Positions 58,701 to 64,000 of a stretch of DNA of 64,000 nt are shown here, piece by piece. Source of the DNA: a bacterium (GTDB lineage Bacteria; Actinomycetota; Acidimicrobiia; Acidimicrobiales; Bin134); NCBI GenBank assembly GCA_026705465.1, contig JAPPAP010000025.1:248001-312000 (forward strand), written 5' to 3'. The notes beneath the pieces were generated by a model that was not told the origin of the DNA, made no database searches, and was given only the letters and a program-made list of their open reading frames with translations. The first letter of the stretch is position 1; the number at the start of each line of letters is the position of its first letter. Made by a program: the position numbers and the translations under genes.

Positions 58701-59241
58701 CGGCGGCCATGGCTCGACGGCAGCCGTTGATGGCCGCCTTGGCCCCGAGCAGGTCGTATTGGGTTTCGACCATGAGCAGGTCCACCCCGCCATGAAGCAG
58801 ACCCCGGGCCTGCACCTCGAAGGCGTCGCGCAGCTCGGAGTAGCGGATCTGGCCCAGCGACGCCAGCTTGGTGCCCGGACCCACCGAGCCGGCCACCCAA
58901 CGGGGACGGTCCTCGGTGGCGTGGCCGTGGGCCACCTCCCGGGCAATCCGGGCCGCAGCCAGGTTGATCTCGTAGGCCTGATCGGCAATCCCGTATTCGG
59001 CCAGGGGCACAGCGAAGGCCCCAAAGGTGGCAGTTTCCACTGCGTCCACCCCGAGGCCCAGATAGAGGTCATGCATCCCGGCGATGAGATCGGGCCGGGT
59101 CAAGCACAAGAGCTCATTGCACCCTTCGAGGTCGGGTCCGCCGAAGTCGTCGGCGCTCAGGGGCTGCTCTTGCACATAGGTTCCGAAGGCGCCGTCATAG
59201 ATGAGGACGCGTTCTCGTGCCGCCTCCGAATACGAACCCAC
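55741..59241 (-). CDS. metH: Cobalamin-dependent methionine synthase
   Basis: A 1166-residue protein with all MetH modules: homocysteine-binding domain (about 1-310; GLNCATGPAEM and IGGCCGTT supply the zinc cysteines), methyltetrahydrofolate domain (about 330-600), B12 cap and B12-binding domain (KGDVHDIGKN with H741 as the cobalt ligand), and a C-terminal reactivation domain (RYSWGYPACPDLEDN). It remethylates homocysteine from AhcY. A short basic linker (PGGRDLPRRARRDPTGA) lies before the reactivation domain. GTG 59241 has TACCCT ending 8 nt upstream. It is followed by the RCC1/M6 gene 17 nt downstream. Confidence 0.97.
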   Translation of the reverse strand: MGSYSEAARERVLIYDGAFGTYVQEQPLSADDFGGPDLEGCNELLCLTRPDLIAGMHDLYLGLGVDAVETATFGAFAVPLAEYGIADQAYEINLAAARIAREVAHGHATEDRPRWVAGSVGPGTKLASLGQIRYSELRDAFEVQARGLLHGGVDLLMVETQYDLLGAKAAINGCRRAMAAEGREVPLQVQVTIEMTGRMLPGTEIGAALAALVPLGPAVFGLNCATGPAEMGEHLRVLSEQCPVPVACIPNAGLPQVVDGCMHYDVGPDELADYMARYVTELGVSVIGGCCGTTAEHLRAVIDRCADLVPGSRPGALPPSATSMYTAVPFAQDTSFLIVGERTNANGSRKFRDAMLEADWDGCLQIARDQVGEGAHLLDLCVDYVGRDGTADMDELARRFATGVAAPLVLDSTEPDVMQAGLEWIGGRAVLNSANLEDGEGEGSRLDRVLSLAREYGAAVVCLLIDEEGQARDLEWKMRVAHRLHRLAVERYGLAPSDLIFDALTFPLSTGDDDLRKDGLATIEAIRRIKAELPGAYTTLGVSNVSFGLKPAARHVLNSMFLHECLDAGLDSAIVHAGKIIPLNRVDPHHRDVCLDLIYDRRGSAGLASEGRDDYDPLTELLAAFENVTATAAVKEDRSGWPVEQRLERRIIDGERDGLEADLDEAMATTPALDIVNNTLLAGMKVVGDLFASGEMQLPFVLQSAETMKTAVSYLEPHMEKAEDTGGKGRIVLATVKGDVHDIGKNLVDIILTNNGYEVHNLGIKVSIAEMIDRALEVDAHALGMSGLLVKSTLIMRDNLEELNTRDLHHLPVLLGGAALTRTYVERDMRETYQGRVFYGKDAFEGLAVMDRLGELRRTGTEDPDFGRRPGGRDLPRRARRDPTGAVDEIPDRAPSVATDNPVFEPPFLGSQVVKGIPVADIAEYVNETALFRNQWQFRPLDGEDDAAFKERIRPTLRDQLLSATAQGLLVPQVVYGYFPVNGIGDDLVVWDSPDRTAERCRFRFPRQPRDPFLCIADFFRPADGDEVDFAAFHIVTMGAEVSKATAKLFADNHYQDYLLLHGLGVEMAEALAEYWHHRIRTEWGFADEDGPTLIGLFRQQYRGGRYSWGYPACPDLEDNLTVAQLLDADRIGIQVGEETSFQYQPEQTTSALICHHPQAKYFVAR

Positions 59242-59249
59242 AACAGGTC

Positions 59250-59255
59250 AGGGTA
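59250..59255 (-). promoter_or_regulatory. -10 box TACCCT of metH
   Basis: TACCCT ends 8 nt before GTG 59241; leaderless type. No cobalamin riboswitch can fit, since the untranslated leader is nearly absent. Confidence 0.45.
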
Positions 59256-59323
59256 CTGGGCACAGGGCTGAGGACTGGTGCCAGATAACATCGCAGGGGC
59301 TTGAACCAACCCGAGGAGGCCTG

Positions 59324-60796
59324 GTGATCGCGTTCCGAACCGGCAGAAAAATTCCCGCCAGCGCCAAGCTTCATGCGGTAGGAGTGTGCTCGGGTGACGA
59401 TGCCGAGCCGTCCGAGGAACTGGACTGGGGGGTGCTGGACGGACGTGGGTTTGAGGCCAAAGCCGGTCAAGTGGAGATCGTGTCGGGGGGAGAACGCCCT
59501 ATCGCGGTGGTTGGGCTGGGACCGGCCGACCAGATAACCGCCGCGGTTATCCGCCGGGCGGCGGCTTCGCTGGCCCGATCAGCCAAGCGGATGCGGCGCA
59601 TCGCGGTGTCGCTATTGGATGCCGTGCCCGACAGCGTTGATCGGTCAGACGGGCTGCGGGCTCTAGCCGAGGGGATGACCCTGGGCGCCTACACCTACGG
59701 AGACTTCAAGTCTGACCACAAGCCCAACAAGCTGGAGAACGTCCATGTGATCGGTCCGGGGGGCCGGGGGGTCTCCGAGGCGCTGGAGCAGGGCCGGCGG
59801 GTGGCCGAGGCGGTGTGCTTCGCGCGCGATCTGGTTAACGAGCCCGGCGGGTCGCTCACTCCTACACGGTTTGCGGAGATTGCCGAAGAGATGGCCGAGC
59901 GGGAGGGCCTGGAAATCTCTGTTCTCGACTTGGATGCCATCCGCGAGGCCGAGTTGGGCGGGCTGCTGGGGGTGAACCGGGGGTCGGATCAACCGCCTCG
60001 GTTCGTGGAGGTTTCGTATGCCCCCGACCCGGAGGCAGAGTGCCGGGGGTCGGTAGCACTGGTAGGCAAGGGACTCACCTTTGACTCTGGCGGTCTGTCA
60101 ATCAAGACCGGCACCGGAATGATGACCATGAAATGCGATATGAGCGGGGGAGCGGCGGTGCTGGGGGTGATGTCGGCCATTGCCGCAGTGGCACCCCCGG
60201 TGAAGGTCACGGGCTATGTGCCCATGACCGACAACATGCTGGGAGGCGATGCCACCCGGCCTGGCGATGTGCTGACGATTGCCAACGGCAAGACCGTCGA
60301 GGTGCTCAACACCGATGCCGAGGGTCGGCTGGTGCTGGCCGACGCCTTGTCGCTGGCGTGCCGAGCAGAACCCGATGCCATCGTTGATCTGGCCACTCTC
60401 ACCGGGGCATGCATGGTGGCCCTTGGCCCCAAGGTGGCCGGACTCATGGGCAATAACGAGGCCTGGGTCGACCAGTTGGCCGATGCCGCCGAGCGCACCG
60501 GTGAGCGAGTATGGCGGCTGCCGCTGCCCGACGACTACAGGGCCCAGTTGGACTCGTCGGTGGCCGACATGAAGAACATCGGCGGCCCCCACGGAGGCGC
60601 GCTGACCGCCGGGCTGTTCTTGTCCAACTTCGTGGAGGAGGGCATCCCCTGGGCCCACCTTGACATCGCCGGCCCCGCGTTCACCGACGCCGAAGACGCG
60701 GAGACCTCCAAAGGGGGGACCGGCTTCGGGGTGCGCATGCTGCTGGACGCGCTAGTCAACTTTGAGCCGCCTGCGGTCGCCTCGGAGGACGATTGA
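59324..60796 (+). CDS. pepA: Leucyl aminopeptidase (M17)
   Basis: A 490-residue M17 peptidase. The catalytic domain has K249 and D254 in KGLTFDSGGLSIK and the family signature NTDAEGRLVLADAL (N329 to R335, with D331, E333 and catalytic R335). It releases N-terminal residues from peptides and may process other dipeptides. GTG 59324 is chosen over a longer open frame because AGGAGG ends 4 nt before it. Its 3' end overlaps the convergent MauE-like gene by 41 nt. In mycobacteria the homolog lies near dlaT-lipB-lipA. Confidence 0.95.
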   Translation: MIAFRTGRKIPASAKLHAVGVCSGDDAEPSEELDWGVLDGRGFEAKAGQVEIVSGGERPIAVVGLGPADQITAAVIRRAAASLARSAKRMRRIAVSLLDAVPDSVDRSDGLRALAEGMTLGAYTYGDFKSDHKPNKLENVHVIGPGGRGVSEALEQGRRVAEAVCFARDLVNEPGGSLTPTRFAEIAEEMAEREGLEISVLDLDAIREAELGGLLGVNRGSDQPPRFVEVSYAPDPEAECRGSVALVGKGLTFDSGGLSIKTGTGMMTMKCDMSGGAAVLGVMSAIAAVAPPVKVTGYVPMTDNMLGGDATRPGDVLTIANGKTVEVLNTDAEGRLVLADALSLACRAEPDAIVDLATLTGACMVALGPKVAGLMGNNEAWVDQLADAAERTGERVWRLPLPDDYRAQLDSSVADMKNIGGPHGGALTAGLFLSNFVEEGIPWAHLDIAGPAFTDAEDAETSKGGTGFGVRMLLDALVNFEPPAVASEDD

Positions 60797-61271
60797 GCCA
60801 CACGAACGCTCCGTAGGCTCCGCCGGCCACAACCACAGCAAACGGGGCGAGCAGCCATTTCTGGCTGTCGAATAACTTGTCGATGGCCTCCACTGGCCAA
60901 GAGGCTGCCACTAGTCCAGCCACCACGGCCAGGATGTTCACGACCACGTGGCTCAGTGTGGCGGGCATTTCGACTCGGCCGAAGCAGCCACAGGGCACGG
61001 CCGATCCTGAGCGCACCATCGCCGCGGCCACCACTGCGAACCCGGCGTACAGGGCGGCAAGGGCGGTAGCGGGGACGATCCCTCCCACGATGAACGCGCT
61101 GACCGCCACCACCAGCTCCACCAATCCCAGGAGCCGTACGGCCCACTGCCGGTGGTAGAGCTGAAGCCGAGCCAGGGAAGCCGACGCCGGCTCGGGAGTT
61201 ACGGCCTTTGCCGCCCCAGCGACTCCCAATAGGACCGCGGCCATCAGATAGACCGCGGCCACATACTCCAT
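60756..61271 (-). CDS. MauE/DoxX-like membrane protein
   Basis: A 171-residue protein with four TM segments (about 4-22, 47-66, 68-86, 108-125) plus a hydrophobic C-terminal segment (about 139-158). The pair VPCGCFG (C94, C96) is the signature of the methylamine-utilisation MauE family, whose members are thought to help form disulfides or act with thioredoxin-like partners. ATG 61271 lies 3 nt after the stop of the DUF1214-like gene. Its 3' end runs 41 nt into pepA on the other strand. Confidence 0.8.
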   Translation of the reverse strand: MEYVAAVYLMAAVLLGVAGAAKAVTPEPASASLARLQLYHRQWAVRLLGLVELVVAVSAFIVGGIVPATALAALYAGFAVVAAAMVRSGSAVPCGCFGRVEMPATLSHVVVNILAVVAGLVAASWPVEAIDKLFDSQKWLLAPFAVVVAGGAYGAFVWLNRPPRRPQAAQS

Positions 61272-61274
61272 GGG

Positions 61275-62462
61275 CTATCTGGTGAAGCGGCGCAGCGCGT
61301 GGCGGCGGCGCTCGGCGTTGAGTGCGGCGCGGTCGTCGGTGCTGAGCCGGGGGGTGTCGGGATGGAGGCAGTTGTCAATCTCCGACATCGGCAGGAGTTG
61401 CAGTGTGGGCACTGGCGCGGAGTCGGCATTGTTCCATCGGTAGGTGATGGCACCTTGGGGGCAGCCGCCCAAGGCGATCCAATTCTGGATACCGGGATTT
61501 TCGTGGGAGATCACCACTCGCAGCACGCCGTCGGGATCGAGTCGGGCTTGGGAGTCGTTCATGGTGGTGGGGAGATTCACAAAGTCGAGGCTCTGATACC
61601 AGGTGTCGCCTACTTGGATGTTCCAGTAGAGACAGTCGGGCGGGGTCACCTCGAAGAGCAGGGCCTCATCGGCGGCGACTTCATACCAGCACTGCCCGTA
61701 GGACTGCTTCTCGCTTCCCCCCTGGGAGCTCTGACTCACCTTGTGGGGAGGAACATGGTCGAAGGAATTGATCTGGCCTCGGTTGCGCTGATCCCCAACG
61801 AAGTCGGTCCAAAATTTGGGTACGGTGTCCACCTCCCGGGCCAACTCGTCGAACAGTTCGCAAGTCCGCACCGGATCTAGCCGGCCGGGAGGGCCAGCTG
61901 GGTCGAGGCATTCGAAGTACAGCTCGGCATGGTTTTCTGCCGCCCAGTCGGAGAAGAATTGGCGCACGAACAGCCGGCACTCGAGCGGCTCGACCTGGAA
62001 CCAGTCGCCAATGTGGTCACCAGGGTCGGGATCGGGACTGAAGATGATGTCGATGCGGCCTCCACCGATGTCGGTCAGATCGGGGCTGCCCACGTCGACG
62101 AGTTGGGTTATGCGGCCTCGGCCGAAGCGGTGGTCCATCAGCGAGAGCCCCAGATAGCGCAGGGTGTCGATTCGGCCGGTGAGGCGGTAAGTGCGGCTCA
62201 GGTCCACCGGTGCCGTCATGTACATCGCATCGGGATTGTCCTGGCCCACCTTGAAGGGATAAACCCAGCCCAGTTCGGGGTGGTCGGGATCGTTGTTCTC
62301 CACGATCCGGTCGAAGGCCCAGTAGAACATCCGCAGCTGATGGCGCAGGCCTTCAGCCTGCTCAGACGCGTCTGCCCCCAGCGCGGGGTCGAAGATGTAG
62401 TCGGCCGACTCCTTGAGCGTGTCGCACAGCCGGTTCCAAGAAGTCCTGAGATCGTTGTCCAC
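61275..62462 (-). CDS. DUF1214-like protein, tandem copy A
   Basis: A 395-residue soluble protein, no signal peptide. It matches the next gene over nearly its whole length: for example DNPDAMYMTAPVDLSRTYRL, CLYWNIQVGDTWYQSLDF, NDSQARLDPDGVLRVVISH and a common C-terminus LNAERRRHALRRFTR. Role unknown. GTG 62462 is the start; the paralog has the equivalent GTG at the same place relative to a TAGACA box 6 nt upstream. A MauE-like gene follows 3 nt downstream on the same transcript. Confidence 0.72.
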   Translation of the reverse strand: MDNDLRTSWNRLCDTLKESADYIFDPALGADASEQAEGLRHQLRMFYWAFDRIVENNDPDHPELGWVYPFKVGQDNPDAMYMTAPVDLSRTYRLTGRIDTLRYLGLSLMDHRFGRGRITQLVDVGSPDLTDIGGGRIDIIFSPDPDPGDHIGDWFQVEPLECRLFVRQFFSDWAAENHAELYFECLDPAGPPGRLDPVRTCELFDELAREVDTVPKFWTDFVGDQRNRGQINSFDHVPPHKVSQSSQGGSEKQSYGQCWYEVAADEALLFEVTPPDCLYWNIQVGDTWYQSLDFVNLPTTMNDSQARLDPDGVLRVVISHENPGIQNWIALGGCPQGAITYRWNNADSAPVPTLQLLPMSEIDNCLHPDTPRLSTDDRAALNAERRRHALRRFTR

Positions 62463-62468
62463 GGTGTA

Positions 62469-62474
62469 TGTCTA
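62469..62474 (-). promoter_or_regulatory. -10-like TAGACA before copy A
   Basis: TAGACA ends 6 nt before GTG 62462. The same hexamer and spacing stand before copy B (63706-63711). Confidence 0.35.
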
Positions 62475-62514
62475 GCCGCGACGCTTCCATCCCGGCAGCA
62501 CGAGCGCCGGACGA

Positions 62515-63699
62515 CTATCTCGTGAAGCGGCGCAGGGCGTGACGGCGGCGCTCGGCGTTGAGTGCGGCGCGGTCGTCGGTGCTGAGCCGGGGGGTCTCGG
62601 GGTGGAGGCGGCCGTCGATCTCCGATACCGACATCAGGCTGAGGGACGGCACCGGTGCAGTATCGGCGTTGTTCCACCGATAGGTGAGGGCTCCGTGGGG
62701 GCAGCCGCCCAAGGCGATCCAGTTTTGGATGCCGGGGTCCTGATGGGAGATCACCACTCGCAACACGCCATCGGGGTCGAGTCGGGCCTGGGAGTCGTTC
62801 AAGGTGGTGGGGAGGTTCACGTAGTCGAGGCTCTGGAACCAGATGTCGCCCACTTGGATGTTCCAATACAGGCAGTTCGGCGGAGTCACCTCAAAGAGCA
62901 GAGCCTCATCAGGGCCTACCTCGTACCAGCATCCTCCGTACGCTTGCTGGTCGCTGCCACCGAGGCCTTCGCCGCTGTATTTCGCCGAAACATGAGCGTA
63001 TGTGTTTATCTCGCCCCGGTCGCGGTAGCCCACCGCATAATCGGTCCAGAACTTGGGGACGGTGTTGATCTCGTTGGCAACCTCGTCGATCAGCGTCGCG
63101 GTGCGAACTGGGTCAAGTCGGCTGGGAGGAACTGTGGAATCGAGGCACTCCAGGTGCAGTTCGGCATGGCTCTCGGCCCTCCAGTCGGAGAAGAATTGGC
63201 GCACCAGCAGCCGGGAAGGCTCGGGCTCAACCTGGTACCAGTCGCCGATATGGTTGCCGGGGTCGGCGTCGGGGCTGAAAACAACGTCGATGCGTCCGTC
63301 GCCAATGTCGGTGAGGTCGGGCGTGCCCACGTTCAGCTGTTGAGTGATGCCTCCTCGGCCGGAGACGAAATTCAATATCGACAACCCTAGATAGCGAACG
63401 GTGTCGATGCGGCCGGTGAGGCGGTACGTGTGGCTCAGATCAACCGGCGCGGTTTGATACAGCCCGTCGGGGTTGTCCTGGCCAAATTTCGAGGGATAGG
63501 TCCAGCCCAGTTCGGGATGTTGGGGGTTGTTGTTCTCAAGGGTTCGGTCGACCGCCAAGAAGAACATCCGAAGGTGGTGGCGCAATCCCTCGGCCTGTTC
63601 GGAGACATCGACGTTCAACTCGGGGTCGAAGACATAGTCGGCCGAATCCTTGAGAGTGTCACACAGCCGGTCCCACGAAGCTCTCAGATCATGTTCCAC
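62515..63699 (-). CDS. DUF1214-like protein, tandem copy B
   Basis: A 394-residue protein, closely similar to copy A over its full length, and more distantly to the protein at 33444. GTG 63699 (VEHDLRASW) is chosen over ATG 63705 because copy A starts at the equivalent GTG (MDNDLRTSW) and both have TAGACA 6 nt upstream. The duplicated promoter and start show that the duplication included control sequence. Function unknown. It lies 52 nt upstream of copy A on the same strand. Confidence 0.72.
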   Translation of the reverse strand: MEHDLRASWDRLCDTLKDSADYVFDPELNVDVSEQAEGLRHHLRMFFLAVDRTLENNNPQHPELGWTYPSKFGQDNPDGLYQTAPVDLSHTYRLTGRIDTVRYLGLSILNFVSGRGGITQQLNVGTPDLTDIGDGRIDVVFSPDADPGNHIGDWYQVEPEPSRLLVRQFFSDWRAESHAELHLECLDSTVPPSRLDPVRTATLIDEVANEINTVPKFWTDYAVGYRDRGEINTYAHVSAKYSGEGLGGSDQQAYGGCWYEVGPDEALLFEVTPPNCLYWNIQVGDIWFQSLDYVNLPTTLNDSQARLDPDGVLRVVISHQDPGIQNWIALGGCPHGALTYRWNNADTAPVPSLSLMSVSEIDGRLHPETPRLSTDDRAALNAERRRHALRRFTR

Positions 63700-63705
63700 G
63701 CCCAT

Positions 63706-63711
63706 TGTCTA
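63706..63711 (-). promoter_or_regulatory. -10-like TAGACA before copy B
   Basis: TAGACA ends 6 nt before GTG 63699, conserved with copy A, which argues that it is functional. Confidence 0.35.
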
Positions 63712-63731
63712 GCCCGCAACGGCGCGCCGCT

Positions 63732-64000
63732 TCAGACTGGAGACTTGGTTAGGGAGTAGTAGGAGGTGTGGGAGAGTTGGAGGTGCTGGGGCAATCGACG
63801 GAGCTGGGCATTGTTGAGCGGGGGCAGTCGGCGTCTGACGGCATAACCAGCATGGCCCTCGGAGGCGAGGCGAAACATTACTAGTCGGTGCAGGGTGCGT
63901 TGGATGCCGCCTCGTGGCCCAGCTTTGGGGCTGATCCCCAATTGGAGGGAGATGTCGACCACAGGGAGCTCAAACCCATCGGGGGAGTTGTCGAATTCGT
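63732..64000 (-). CDS. C-terminal part of an unidentified protein (runs off window edge)
   Basis: The frame is open from the right edge to TGA 63732, 88 codons. It reads DGFELPVVDISLQLGISPKA, then a basic region with RRRLPPLNNAQLRRLP and ends SHTSYYSLTKSPV. No family recognised from this fragment. It ends 20 nt before the TAGACA promoter of copy B on the same strand. Confidence 0.45.
   Translation of the reverse strand, partial: EFDNSPDGFELPVVDISLQLGISPKAGPRGGIQRTLHRLVMFRLASEGHAGYAVRRRLPPLNNAQLRRLPQHLQLSHTSYYSLTKSPV

Overview
The window looks like a chromosome segment from a high-GC actinobacterium, most likely of the class Acidimicrobiia. The evidence is actinobacterial gene content and order: a mycothiol-dependent formaldehyde dehydrogenase, a JAMM peptidase next to a CysM-type cysteine synthase, homodimeric AceE, a TIGR01777 epimerase/lpd/E2/lipB/lipA/pepA block, and rph-rdgB. 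In addition, at least 22 genes carry a TANNNT -10 hexamer 6 to 9 nt before the start codon, as expected for leaderless mRNAs. The class assignment is inference. There is no rRNA, CRISPR array, insertion sequence, phage or plasmid signal. The only RNA gene I can fold is one tRNA-Leu(TAG). No gap between genes exceeds 300 bases; the longest is 31234-31479, which holds two strong hairpins.

Layout. 1-12 kb is catabolic: a partial hydantoinase-like ATPase, an amidohydrolase, an SDR, two fused ADP-forming acyl-CoA ligases, an AMP-forming acyl-CoA ligase, an acyl-CoA dehydrogenase, a cupin, a ketopantoate-reductase-like enzyme and an enoyl-CoA hydratase. 12-28 kb is core: ftsH with an overlapping thioredoxin-like gene, a CPBP protease, manA/Trm112-like/SIS isomerase/ahcY, comF-like/hpf/secA/prfB/ftsE/ftsX and mscR. 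28-36 kb is mixed housekeeping: pcm, thpR, mec-cysM, rph-rdgB-tRNA-Leu, a cupin with a DUF1214-like protein, clpP, and rpe with a lipoprotein. 36-41 kb is a second catabolic block: SDR, NIPSNAP-like protein, Rieske oxygenase, enoyl-CoA hydratase and amidohydrolase. 41-51 kb holds the 2-oxoacid dehydrogenase machinery: aceE (E1), lpd (E3), E2 and a single-chain LipB-LipA fusion. 51-64 kb has an M24 peptidase, a secreted protein joining 13 RCC1-like repeats to an M6-like metalloprotease, metH, pepA, a MauE-like protein and two tandem DUF1214-like paralogs.

How the genes work together. LipB-LipA would build the lipoyl group carried by E2, which AceE and Lpd use for pyruvate oxidation. MetH and AhcY are two steps of the methyl cycle, and CysM with Mec belongs to cysteine synthesis. 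SecA, FtsEX, FtsH and RF2 cover secretion, division, membrane proteolysis and termination. The catabolic genes suggest CoA-dependent use of organic acids, lipids or aromatic compounds; no substrate can be named from sequence.

The points most worth a second look are the LipB-LipA fusion, the RCC1-repeat/M6 protease, mec-cysM without cysO, an SDR whose catalytic serine is alanine, the hairpin element before rph, a coding sequence starting 2 nt after a tRNA, and the frequency of leaderless promoters.
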